Below are positions 33,555 to 41,350 of a stretch of DNA of 58,521 nt, one piece after another. The notes under the pieces were generated by a model, which made no database searches, was not told the origin of the DNA, and saw nothing but the letters and a program-made list of their open reading frames with translations. Made by a program: the position numbers and the translations under genes. How positions within the stretch are numbered: the stretch's first letter is position 1; every line of letters begins with the position of its first letter. This DNA is from an uncultured Prochlorococcus sp. (GTDB lineage: Bacteria; Cyanobacteriota; Cyanobacteriia; PCC-6307; Cyanobiaceae): contig CACFCB010000005.1 in the NCBI GenBank assembly GCA_902564695.1, positions 1 through 58,521 on the forward strand. The letters are read 5' to 3'.

Positions 33555-34040
33555 TTATAGACCTAATCCAACACCTCTAGCCATAAGAGTCGCCAAAAAG
33601 GGTATCGAGGCAAACCCAATAAGTTCAATATTGATTATCAATCTTAGTCTTGAAACTAGATTCTGACTAACTTGTGGGAGAGCCCCCTTACTTAGAGGTA
33701 AAGCCCATAAAACATAAGTAATTGTTGGATAAAGAGATAAAGAACCAACCAAAGCAAAGATGATTATCTTTGTCCAAAAAAATGGATTTTGAGTATAGAA
33801 TTCTGATCCCTGACCAAACTTTAAAACTCTATAAATCCCACTAACGAGAAGAGCAACCCCGGCAATTCCATAAATGACATCAGCTACAACCATAGATATT
33901 GCTTCTTGCCTATTTGGATCAGGCTTCAATGAAATACGTTCATATATCAATGCTCCAAAACAAACCATAAAGCTCAAATAATGGATATAAGCAACAGCAG
34001 CTGATTTAATCAAGTCAAAAGGAAGAATCATTTCAATCAC
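33555..34040 (-). CDS. DUF2214-type membrane protein
   Basis: 161 residues with four predicted helices: AAVAYIHYLSFMVCFGALIY, SMVVADVIYGIAGVALLVSG, KIIIFALVGSLSLYPTITYV and LIINIELIGFASIPFLATLM. The layout, with His in helix 1 and the polar loop LKFGQGSEFYTQNPFFW, is what I recall of DUF2214, a family of small bacterial membrane proteins of unknown function. ATG 34040 is used; a second in-frame ATG lies 9 bases later. Confidence 0.7.
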   Translation of the reverse strand: MIEMILPFDLIKSAAVAYIHYLSFMVCFGALIYERISLKPDPNRQEAISMVVADVIYGIAGVALLVSGIYRVLKFGQGSEFYTQNPFFWTKIIIFALVGSLSLYPTITYVLWALPLSKGALPQVSQNLVSRLRLIINIELIGFASIPFLATLMARGVGLGL

Positions 34041-34291
34041 AATTAAATCATTGTTGTCAATTTATACGTTAGCAAAAATCATTAATCACAGTAAAGGAAG
34101 TCAGATAAGCAATCCATAGAAAGGTCATTAATCAAAAAAGCATCAATATATTGATACCAATTCACATACTCAAGAGTGATAGTCATGAATACTCCTAAAG
34201 TTCTCTATAGATATGAGAGCTGTTACAAGTATTTCAAAAAAAATCGTCAAGCAAGTTTATTGGACTAATTTATTCTTATTTCAAATAAGTT

Positions 34292-34687
34292 ATGAAAGAA
34301 AAACTAAAGAAGTCTCTTCTTCTCATTACCTCATCAATTTTCATTCTGCTAACAATACTCATTGGTATTAATATAGAGATAGTATCTGCCTCGGAAGTTG
34401 AGTCTTCTAGTCTTATCAAAAAAGTATCAAAATCTTATACAAAAAAGTTTTGCAATGCAATCGCATTTGGACTTTCAAAAGAGAGTGCGATGAACTTTTC
34501 AATAAAAGAAAACAAACAAGTATTTGAGAAAAGAAAAGGTATGGAAAAAATTAATAGAGACCTACTGGCAGAAGAAATTTCTACTTCTGTTGTAGAACAA
34601 TGTGGATATCCAATCAATCTATCTGGAGAAAAAGGTATTAAAGAGTTCAAAAGTTATTATCTATCAAAAGATAGTGAATCATTCTAA
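34292..34687 (+). CDS. Secreted hypothetical protein
   Basis: 131 residues. A signal peptide is clear (MKEKLKKSLLLITSSIFILL, then TILIGINIEIVSAS). The mature part (SLIKKVSKSYTKKFCNAIAF, GLSKESAMNFSIKENKQVFE, LAEEISTSVVEQCGYPINLS) holds two Cys that could pair. A secreted or periplasmic protein of unknown role, of a type I have seen only in picocyanobacteria. Confidence 0.6.
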   Translation: MKEKLKKSLLLITSSIFILLTILIGINIEIVSASEVESSSLIKKVSKSYTKKFCNAIAFGLSKESAMNFSIKENKQVFEKRKGMEKINRDLLAEEISTSVVEQCGYPINLSGEKGIKEFKSYYLSKDSESF

Positions 34688-34698
34688 ACATCATAAAA

Positions 34699-34779
34699 AT
34701 GAGTAATAAGAAAAAATGCAAAAAAAAGAAATGTTCAAAATGGCAAGGTGGAAAATGCATATGTCATAAAAAAAACTAA
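34699..34779 (+). CDS. Possible 26-residue Cys/Lys-rich peptide
   Basis: MSNKKKCKKKKCSKWQGGKC followed by ICHKKN. Four Cys and one His (C-x4-C-x7-C-x-C-H) in 26 residues with nine or more Lys resemble a small zinc-binding or nucleic-acid-binding peptide. No homolog known to me. It starts 11 bases after the previous stop, so it could be co-transcribed. Chance is a real alternative in A-rich DNA. Confidence 0.35.
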   Translation: MSNKKKCKKKKCSKWQGGKCICHKKN

Positions 34780-34814
34780 AACAAATACAATTCCAATGAA
34801 CAAATAAAAATAAT

Positions 34815-35609
34815 TTAAATAAATAATTCTTTTTTAATAGCAAGAGTGTCAGAAGAGCTATATGTCTTTATATAATAATTATTTAAAGACATATAATCAA
34901 ATAAAGTTTTTTTCTTTTCTTTAGTGAAATGCATATGTTCAAAATTAACGACTTTCGGTTGATAAATATCAATATTTGAATGATAAATTACTTCATCATC
35001 AAACCCCTCTGTATCAATTTGTAGAATATCTATATTAGATAATTTACACTTTTCAAGAATAGTTTTCAATTCTACCGAAACGATCTCAAATTCTTCTATC
35101 GCTTCATCAATATCAATATCTAAAGGTAACTTATTATAAATATGCCTTCTTACATGTTCATAACTTGCACTAACAAAACCTGCAGGGACTCGATATAAAG
35201 GGGCATCCTTTAAATAAGTCCTTCTCAGGAGTTTATGATATTTATCTTTCAACTTAAATAATTTTTTATTACCAGGTTTTCCAACTGCTAAATTAATAAT
35301 AAATTTCTTTTGATGGAAAGAGTAATTGCTTTCTATTATAGGATTTAAATCTCTCTGCGGCTCAATTAAGATAAGTTTATCAGTTTTAATTTTATGCTTT
35401 ATAAGATTAAAAATTGGATCATTGATACATCCATCACAAGTACCAACCTGGACTATATTAGCAGGTTTATTATTAAATAATGATAAGACTATCTCATTAA
35501 ATATATTTTTTTTTACAAGATTAGAGTTTAAATATATATCATTTTTAAGATTATAACTTTTATAATAATTTCTATAATAAATATTATCCTCAAGTGAAAA
35601 ATTTATCAT
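34815..35609 (-). CDS. FkbM-family SAM-dependent methyltransferase
   Basis: About 264 residues from ATG 35609; the frame opens with TTG at 35642. SAM-binding region NKPANIVQVGTCDGCINDPI (usual VG...G), acidic motif LILIEPQRDLNPIIE, and the C-terminal FkbM block SNIDILQIDTEGFDDEVIYH. Such enzymes methylate hydroxyls of sugars or secondary metabolites. Convergent with the secreted protein and set among TPR/glycosyltransferase genes, so a role in surface glycan modification is plausible. Confidence 0.82.
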   Translation of the reverse strand: MINFSLEDNIYYRNYYKSYNLKNDIYLNSNLVKKNIFNEIVLSLFNNKPANIVQVGTCDGCINDPIFNLIKHKIKTDKLILIEPQRDLNPIIESNYSFHQKKFIINLAVGKPGNKKLFKLKDKYHKLLRRTYLKDAPLYRVPAGFVSASYEHVRRHIYNKLPLDIDIDEAIEEFEIVSVELKTILEKCKLSNIDILQIDTEGFDDEVIYHSNIDIYQPKVVNFEHMHFTKEKKKTLFDYMSLNNYYIKTYSSSDTLAIKKELFI

Positions 35610-36035
35610 AATTTTATTTTGATAACCTATACAACTTGGCAATTCTAATTGATAAAGTCGACTTTTGATCCTGAGGGCCAGATTGATACGAAAGATATTT
35701 TTTCTCTAAATCAACTTCTATGACTGAACTTAAGAAGAATATTAAACATTAAAACATAAAAATGAACTTATCGAAAACCAATAAATATTTGTGATCATAA
35801 AAGCACAAATAAGAAATACGAAAGGAAAAGATTTACTAAAGAGGGCAAGCAAAATCTTTGTGATATCTTACTTAGATTTGGCAAAACAGAATTAAGCCAG
35901 ACTCCACCGCCTAGCAGTTACAGGACTAACGCAATAAATATTCGCAATCTTTTTCCAGCACCAATGTCATCCGAAGGCTCGGAATTTCTCTAGCGACTTC
36001 AATTTGAATTTTGAGAATGGACTCAAAAACAAAAA
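35610..36035. other. Gene-free stretch before the displaced tRNA-Ala fragment
   Basis: No supported gene on either strand. Short protein-like pieces occur (for example FDPEGQIDTKDIFSLNQLL ending near 35722), possibly debris of lost genes. Confidence 0.4.
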
Positions 36036-36083
36036 TGGAGCCAAGCGGACTCCAACCGCTGCCCCCCTGCATGCCATGTAAGC
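36036..36083. repeat. Displaced tRNA-Ala 3'-half (attachment-site copy)
   Basis: TGGAGCCAAGCGGACTC and the following bases repeat 38623 onward in the same orientation over about 46 bases, with three or four mismatches (36053, 36062 and the last few bases). It spans the tRNA 3' end, T arm, variable loop and the 3' side of the anticodon arm, and stops there. Confidence 0.85.
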
Positions 36084-36274
36084 AAATATTTTATAAAATC
36101 TAGTTATATCAAATGGTCTCAAGGAACAAGAAAAACAGTTAGAAAAGAAATTATAGCAGAATCCCATTGCATACGACACGCGTGTTCCAAAAGTGGTCAT
36201 TTTGCAGCTCAGTATTAAATGTAATTAATTACCCTGTAAAGTCATTCACACCAATAGATAACGATATTAAGGAT

Positions 36275-36582
36275 TCAACGATTAGCGACATTAAATCTTC
36301 GTGCTTGCTTAAGGTCTTTTCTATTAAAAAGGCTGCAGTAACCGCTTCTATCACAATCATATTGCTTCCCATTTTCATCAACTATTATTCCACCCCCATA
36401 GAGACCTCCATTAGGTGAATACAGTGGATCATCATCGTAATATTTACCAGAGGAATCCTGATAAGAATTACCTCCATATAAACCTGAACCAGAGCGATAA
36501 ACAGTCTCTGCCTGAGCAGTCGCTGATAGTAAAGAAACCCCTGAGACTGCCAAAGCAGAAACAACCGAAATTATTTATTCAT
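36275..36582 (-). pseudogene. Small Gly/Tyr-rich secreted protein with a broken start
   Basis: The ATG at 36582 is followed by AAT AAA and then TAA. If the A run had one more base, the frame would read MNKIISVVSALAVSGVSLLS then ATAQA, a normal signal peptide, and continue as ETVYRSGSGLYGGNSYQDSS, YYDDDPLYSPNGGLYGGGII and VDENGKQYDCDRSGYC. So a one-base deletion at 36572-36576 separates start from body. The only start left in the body frame is TTG 36553, which would lose half of the signal. About 102 residues if repaired. Function unknown. Confidence 0.65.
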
Positions 36583-36780
36583 TTTGCCAAGAATCAATAA
36601 GCTTAATCTTATGTAAATAAAATGACTGAAGTCGAGGAAATTTTTGTGTTTTATTAAGTCAAAGTTGTGAGGGAATATGCCCCCTTTCTTGTTCCTTCGT
36701 AAATTTTACTTACCTGATTTAAGTCCTTTCCACTCGCCTAACTTCTGCATTTTCTCCCATGCTTCGATTGCATTGGATTA

Positions 36781-36834
36781 GCTGTTTCAAAACAATGGCC
36801 CACTCATAAGAGCGTGCCATTGTTTTGAAACAGC
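36781..36834. repeat. 19-bp perfect inverted repeat
   Basis: GCTGTTTCAAAACAATGGC (36781-36799) and its exact complement (36816-36834) enclose a 16-base loop. It lies 21 bases after the stop of the GC-rich gene on the minus strand, so it may be its terminator. There is no T tract, and a transposon-end origin is also possible. Confidence 0.8.
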
Positions 36835-36855
36835 GTTGCTTAGAAGGGGCAGCCG

Positions 36856-37611
36856 TCAAACGCTAAAAAGATTGATCATCTGACCAGAATTGTCGCCGAT
36901 CATTGCTGTCATGAATTGAGCACCTTGCCAGTCACCCTCGCCGACTGCAAGAACAGGGTTTGGTGATTCCCCGAAGCTGTTCATCTCGGCGATTGATTCA
37001 AAGCGTTCGATCACAAACCTGTTCTCGCTTCTGAGGCGTTCACTGAAATCTTCATTTCCGGGGAAGATAACGGCTGCGTCACGGACAGTTCCAGCCGCTT
37101 CCTGGACTTGAAGACTGTTCATTGCAACTTGACCTTGGTGCATAAAGGAAGCACTCGTATCTAAGGACATTCGGTCTTCTAATGCGCTGGCACTACCGTT
37201 TTTCCAGACATTTAATGGAGAACCTTGACCTGTGATGGAGTCGCCGCCACTACCTGGCTTGAAGTGGTTGTCGCCAACGATCACGCTGCCTTTGGTGTCG
37301 ATGTCTTGAGGCTTGAAGACGCCTTCACCACTGATAGGACCAAGGATTCTTGGATCGCCATCGCCAAATGTCTCTAACAGAGAGTCACTCGAATCTGTGT
37401 CGTAACCCGTTTTGAACTCGGGATGAACAATGCTGATGTTTTCGTCTTTGGTTGGTTTGACGTTGGTTGTTCTGTTCAAGGCATCGAAGTTGCCGGTCAG
37501 CTCATCTGCTTGGAATTCAGCTTTGATGTCGCCCAACTTGATGAAGTCATCTGCTGCCTTAGGGCCAGCCTGGCGGGCATTGAGACCGTTCCATGTGGTG
37601 ATGTGAGGCAT
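36856..37611 (-). CDS. GC-rich gene of unknown function, likely acquired
   Basis: 251 residues, MPHITTWNGLNARQAGPKAA..., with no signal peptide or membrane segment. It is rich in Asp, Gly and Ser (FKTGYDTDSSDSLLETFGDG; KGSVIVGDNHFKPGSGGDSI), with a more ordered C-terminal part (GTVRDAAVIFPGNEDFSERL; RFVIERFESIAEMNSFGESP; LAVGEGDWQGAQFMTAMIGD). GC is about 50 percent in sampled lines, against roughly 35 for its surroundings. No family recognised. It could be a structural or secreted surface protein, but nothing shows this. A CRP-type operator and a TATAAC box lie upstream. Confidence 0.65.
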   Translation of the reverse strand: MPHITTWNGLNARQAGPKAADDFIKLGDIKAEFQADELTGNFDALNRTTNVKPTKDENISIVHPEFKTGYDTDSSDSLLETFGDGDPRILGPISGEGVFKPQDIDTKGSVIVGDNHFKPGSGGDSITGQGSPLNVWKNGSASALEDRMSLDTSASFMHQGQVAMNSLQVQEAAGTVRDAAVIFPGNEDFSERLRSENRFVIERFESIAEMNSFGESPNPVLAVGEGDWQGAQFMTAMIGDNSGQMINLFSV

Positions 37612-37675
37612 GGTTTGAAAGCGATGGAGGGTTGTTCCCTCTCGATGCAGGTATCATCTCCGAACCAAGTGATCC

Positions 37676-37717
37676 GTTATATGACCCAGATCAATCGTGA
37701 CTGTGATCTTAGTCACA
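37676..37717 (-). promoter_or_regulatory. CRP-type operator with class II promoter spacing
   Basis: TGTGATCTTAGTCACA at 37702-37717 is a perfect TGTGA-N6-TCACA site. On the minus strand TATAAC (37681-37676) follows, its centre 31 bases from the centre of the operator; class II CRP promoters have 32 between a site at -41.5 and the -10 box. Transcription would start near 37668, about 57 bases before the ATG of the GC-rich gene (37611). The CRP-type regulator gene ends 60 bases upstream. Confidence 0.7.
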
Positions 37718-37776
37718 AAGGCTTACAGCCGTACTCATGAGCCCAAGATATTTTGTTTTATATGCAGAAGATAAAC

Positions 37777-38478
37777 CTATTTATAATTTCCAAGGGGTAT
37801 CAAACTTCGCTTTATAAGAGGTTCTGGGCTAGTTATACGAAGAGATCCTTTGTTATCTTCTAAGATTCCTCTATTTTTTAACTTGTTTATGACTCTTGAA
37901 GTAGTTTCTCTTGATGAACCTGATAAAACACCTAGCTCTTTTTGAGCTAAAGGAGGAATAAAAGCTAATGAATCGTTGTTAATAGAGCTTTTACGAGCTA
38001 AATATGCTAATGAATTTAGAATACGAGAAGTAGCGTCACTAGTATGTAAAGCAAAGCGAAGATTTAGATCCCTTAATCGAGAAGCTTCAAGTTTTGCAAT
38101 TGTCAAAGCAAAGGCAACCTCCTTGTGCAGCAATGTTTCGAAAGGAGAAGAACGTAATTTCAATACTCGGCCAGGAGTAAGCGCAACAACATCAGCAGAT
38201 CGAGGTAAATCATCAAGCGCAGCCATTTCACCAAATAAATCATTTGTTCCAAGCACTGACATAACAACCTCAATACCATCAGCGGTATAAGTACGTACTT
38301 TCGCTAAACCTGAAAGTAAAACAAAAATGGTTTTTTCCCATTCTTCCTCCATTAAAAAAACTTGTTCGGCTGAATGAGTAGATACAAAATGACGGTCTAG
38401 TAACTTCGAACATTGTTCAATGGTCAAACAAGAAAAAAGTTGATATGCATTTAAATCTTCAGCGTTTATCTTAGTCAT
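37777..38478 (-). CDS. CRP/FNR-family transcription regulator, cAMP-pocket type
   Basis: About 233 residues from ATG 38478 (MTKINAEDLNAYQLFSCLTI); the frame opens at 38550. Residues about 10-130 form the cyclic-nucleotide domain, with phosphate cassette DLFGEMAALDDLPRSADVV: the FGE and RSA residues that hold cAMP in E. coli CRP are present. The C-terminal winged helix has ELGVLSGSSRETTSRVINKL, in which R-E-x-x-x-R matches the CRP residues that read TGTGA. No iron-sulfur Cys as in FNR. A perfect CRP site follows the gene. Lies immediately downstream of tRNA-Ala. Confidence 0.88.
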   Translation of the reverse strand: MTKINAEDLNAYQLFSCLTIEQCSKLLDRHFVSTHSAEQVFLMEEEWEKTIFVLLSGLAKVRTYTADGIEVVMSVLGTNDLFGEMAALDDLPRSADVVALTPGRVLKLRSSPFETLLHKEVAFALTIAKLEASRLRDLNLRFALHTSDATSRILNSLAYLARKSSINNDSLAFIPPLAQKELGVLSGSSRETTSRVINKLKNRGILEDNKGSLRITSPEPLIKRSLIPLGNYK

Positions 38479-38535
38479 AAGAAGTATTACCTGGCCAAGC
38501 GAAGAGGAACTAAATTCTAAGTAATAGAAGACATT

Positions 38536-38563
38536 AATAAAACTACTCATTATTAGTTTTATT
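38536..38563. repeat. Hairpin between tRNA-Ala and the CRP-type gene
   Basis: AATAAAACTA and TAGTTTTATT around 8 bases. On the minus strand it comes after tRNA-Ala and before the regulator; it may end the tRNA transcript or lie in the regulator leader. Confidence 0.5.
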
Positions 38564-38622
38564 CCCTATATATTGCTCTAATCTAATTTTCCTGAAAACC
38601 CTTGCTAATCCTTAAAAATCAA

Positions 38623-38695
38623 TGGAGCCAAGCGGACTCGAACCGCTGACCCCCTGCATGCCATGCAGGTGCTCTACCAGCTGAGCTATGGCCCC
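38623..38695 (-). tRNA. tRNA-Ala (TGC)
   Basis: 73 bases on the minus strand: GGGGCCATAGCTCAGCTGGT..., anticodon stem CCTGC/GCAGG with loop around TGC, T arm GGTTCGAGTCC, 3' end TCCA (no encoded CCA beyond the discriminator). The 3' half is duplicated at 36036. Confidence 0.97.
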
Positions 38696-39042
38696 AAATC
38701 GTTGATATGACTTTGATTTCAATCAATATCATCCAACCAAATTATTATACTTCAATAAAAGAGTGCATAATCGCAGCTACTTAAAAGTCTCCGATCTACG
38801 TGAAGGAAAAAAGAGAAAACCAGAGATTTTAAAAGGCTTGATAAAGACCTCAATACTTTTATTGATGGGGAGTGGTGGGAAGTTAGCAAATAAATTTATT
38901 ATCGATAGGTCTAGGAAGCTAATTACTTCTCTTTGTTGGCAGATGATCCCCTGCCAATTCAAAAAACAAAGTAAAGAAATGTCTCTTGAAAGTTTACAAG
39001 TAATTTAGATATATAATTTAGTTCTAATACAAACAAATAGAT
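38696..39042. other. Stretch between tRNA-Ala and the TPR-GT9 gene
   Basis: Open frames exist on both strands (plus 38763-39008, minus 38777-38962), but neither has a good start or a recognisable protein pattern. I do not call a gene here. Confidence 0.4.
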
Positions 39043-39084
39043 GTGACTCAGAGAAGAAAAGATCAAAAACAAGAAGGGCATAAC

Positions 39085-40944
39085 ATGAAAATATTCCCAG
39101 TTCCATTTACCCCAGATAAAATCATAGACAATATTACTATTTCAACTGATAATTCATTCAATACAAGTAAAGTACAAAAAAAAGATTCTAATATACCTAA
39201 ATTCACGATTCCATTTACTTTAGACAAACAAAAAGAAAATCTTATTATTAATAACAATAGACTTTCTAAATTTTCTAAAGAGCAAATAATTAATCAAGCA
39301 ATTAATTTTCATCTTGAAGGTAATATTCAAGAAGCGTCAAAATACTATAAATATTGTATTAATCATAGTTTTAGTGACCACATAATCTTTTCTAATTATG
39401 GAGTGATTTTAAAAGGTCTCGGAAAACTTAAAGAGGCTGAAGCAATGCAAAGAAAATCAATTAACATTAAGCCTGATTTCGCTGATGCATACTATAATCT
39501 TGGAAATACAATGATAGATCTTAATAAACTAAAAAAAGCAGAATCTTGCTATCGAAAAGCCATTAAACTCAGACCTGATTATGCAAAATACTATAATAAT
39601 TTGGGCAACTTATTGTTAGATCTTGGCAGAGCAGAAGAAGCAGAAGAATCACAAAGAAAAGCTATTCAAATTAATCCAGATTTTGCATTAGCTCATTGCA
39701 ATCTAGGTACGATTTTAAAAGATCTTGGTAAATTGAAAGAAGCAGAAATATCAACGCGTAAAGCAATTGAACTTAATCCTACTCTAGCCAATGCCCATAA
39801 CAACTTAGGAATTATTTTAAAGAACCTTGGTAAGCTAGATCTAGCAGAGATATCAATTCGAAAAGCTATTGATATCTCTGATCATTTTGCAGATGCTTAT
39901 TGTAATTTAGGAACTATATTAAAAGATCTTGGCAAACTAAATCAAGCAGAGCTATCAATTCGAAAAGCAATCAAGTTAAAACCTGATTTTTATGATGCAT
40001 ATTTTAATCTTGCTTTAATTGAACTAATTCAAGAAAATTATAAATCAGGCCTAGACAACTATGAATATAGATTTAAGAAGATACAACCAGTTATTATTCT
40101 AGCCAAACCAAAAATCAAAAGATTCAAAAATAGTAACTTAAATAAATTAGAAAAGCTTTTAATAGTTTGCGAACAAGGTTTAGGTGACACTCTTCAATAT
40201 ATGAGATATATTCCTCATTTAAGAAATCAAGGTTTTGATATTTCTTTTTGCGCTCAAAAGAAACTTCATTCCTTAATCAAATCCTCAGGTATTGATCCCT
40301 ATCCATTAACTCCAGAGCAAGCCAATCAATTCTCACAAGGAAAATGGATCCCATTGTTATCTTTACCAAAATATTTAAAAGTAAATCCAGAAAATCCAAT
40401 CGTTTGCAAGCCTTACATCTTTTCAAAGCCTGAACTAAAACAAAAGTGGAAAAATACACTATCTACCGAGAAGAAACCAATCATTGGTATTAATTGGCAA
40501 GGCAATAAAGAAATGGAAAAAACATATCAAGGAAGATCAATTCCTTTAGAAACATTTTCAATACTTCTTAATCAAGCTCAAATAACAATGCTTTCTCTCC
40601 AAAAAGGTTTTGGGTCAGAACAATTAGAGAAATGCTCATTTAAAAATAAGTTTGTAGAATGCCAAAAACAAATAGATTCTACTTGGGATTTCCTTGAAAA
40701 TGCTGCTATTATTGATAACTGTGATTTGATTATTACTTGTGATACATCAATAGCTCACTTAGCCGGTGGTATGGGAAAAAAAGTCTGGTTATTACTAAAA
40801 TATATACCATTTTGGACTTGGGGAGTATACTCAGAAAGTACCTTTTGGTATCCTTCAATGAGATTATTCCGACAAAAAGAAAAACAAAGCTGGCAAGAAG
40901 TAATGAATAAAGTATCAACTGAACTAAACAAAGAATTGAGATAA
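39085..40944 (+). CDS. TPR protein with C-terminal GT9-like glycosyltransferase domain
   Basis: 619 residues from ATG 39085, which has a good AAGGG ribosome site six bases upstream; the frame opens with GTG at 39043. The protein begins MKIFPVPFTPDKIIDNITIS and a second copy of the motif follows (PKFTIPFTLDKQKENLII). Then come the shared cap (AINFHLEGNIQEASKYYKYC; IFSNYGVIL) and about seven TPRs. The C-terminal domain has LLIVCEQGLGDTLQYMRYIP, IIGINWQGNKEMEKTYQGRS and CDLIITCDTSIAHLAGGMGK, the heptosyltransferase-like (GT9) pattern found in TPR-linked transferases. Substrate unknown. Probably co-transcribed with the DUF6165-like gene, 4 bases on. Confidence 0.85.
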   Translation: MKIFPVPFTPDKIIDNITISTDNSFNTSKVQKKDSNIPKFTIPFTLDKQKENLIINNNRLSKFSKEQIINQAINFHLEGNIQEASKYYKYCINHSFSDHIIFSNYGVILKGLGKLKEAEAMQRKSINIKPDFADAYYNLGNTMIDLNKLKKAESCYRKAIKLRPDYAKYYNNLGNLLLDLGRAEEAEESQRKAIQINPDFALAHCNLGTILKDLGKLKEAEISTRKAIELNPTLANAHNNLGIILKNLGKLDLAEISIRKAIDISDHFADAYCNLGTILKDLGKLNQAELSIRKAIKLKPDFYDAYFNLALIELIQENYKSGLDNYEYRFKKIQPVIILAKPKIKRFKNSNLNKLEKLLIVCEQGLGDTLQYMRYIPHLRNQGFDISFCAQKKLHSLIKSSGIDPYPLTPEQANQFSQGKWIPLLSLPKYLKVNPENPIVCKPYIFSKPELKQKWKNTLSTEKKPIIGINWQGNKEMEKTYQGRSIPLETFSILLNQAQITMLSLQKGFGSEQLEKCSFKNKFVECQKQIDSTWDFLENAAIIDNCDLIITCDTSIAHLAGGMGKKVWLLLKYIPFWTWGVYSESTFWYPSMRLFRQKEKQSWQEVMNKVSTELNKELR

Positions 40945-40948
40945 AAAC

Positions 40949-41350
40949 TTGATTTCTCAAAATAAACCTATATCTAATTTTTTAGCTCCAGTCTCATTAG
41001 GAGAAATAGTAGATAAAATAACAATTCTAGAAATAAAGAAGAAACATATGACTGGAAAAAAGCTAAAAAATGTTATTAAAGAGCTTAAACTATTGAAAAC
41101 GACAATTGAAGAAAAAAATATTGAAGTTGACTTTACTTTAATCCATCATCTCAAGGAAGTGAACAATACTCTTTGGGAAATTGAAGATAAAATAAGGAGA
41201 AAAGAACGGCTACAAGTTTTCGATCAAGAATTTATTCAATTAGCTCGGTCGGTTTATATCCAAAATGATAAAAGAGCCTCGATAAAACAAGACATTAACC
41301 TCAAATATAATTCTGAACTTATTGAAGAAAAATATTATGAAGACTATTAA
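40949..41350 (+). CDS. DUF6165-type protein
   Basis: 133 residues, opening with TTG 40949. FLAPVSLGEIVDKITILEIK followed by a helical charged region (LKNVIKELKLLKTTIEEKNI; LHHLKEVNNTLWEIEDKIRR is the approximate sense of the middle) and RSVYIQNDKRASIKQDINLK. The VSLGE..DKITILEIK opening is what I associate with DUF6165, often next to TPR/glycosyltransferase genes, as here. Function unknown. Confidence 0.7.
   Translation: MISQNKPISNFLAPVSLGEIVDKITILEIKKKHMTGKKLKNVIKELKLLKTTIEEKNIEVDFTLIHHLKEVNNTLWEIEDKIRRKERLQVFDQEFIQLARSVYIQNDKRASIKQDINLKYNSELIEEKYYEDY

Larger units (their letters stand above)
36036..38695. mobile_element. Remnant tRNA-Ala-associated integrated element, about 2.6 kb
   Basis: Bounded on the right by intact tRNA-Ala(TGC) (38623-38695, minus) and on the left by a partial direct copy of its 3' half (36036-36083). 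Elements that integrate into the 3' end of tRNA genes leave exactly this pattern. Content: a frameshifted secreted-protein gene, a 19-bp inverted repeat, a GC-rich gene of unknown function and a CRP-type regulator. No integrase is present, so it would be a decayed or non-autonomous element. An alternative is local duplication of tRNA sequence by another route. Confidence 0.65.

Noticed and set aside
38763-39008. 81-codon plus-strand frame between tRNA-Ala and the TPR-GT9 gene
   Set aside because: GTG start without ribosome site, composition not protein-like, and an equally long frame exists on the other strand.
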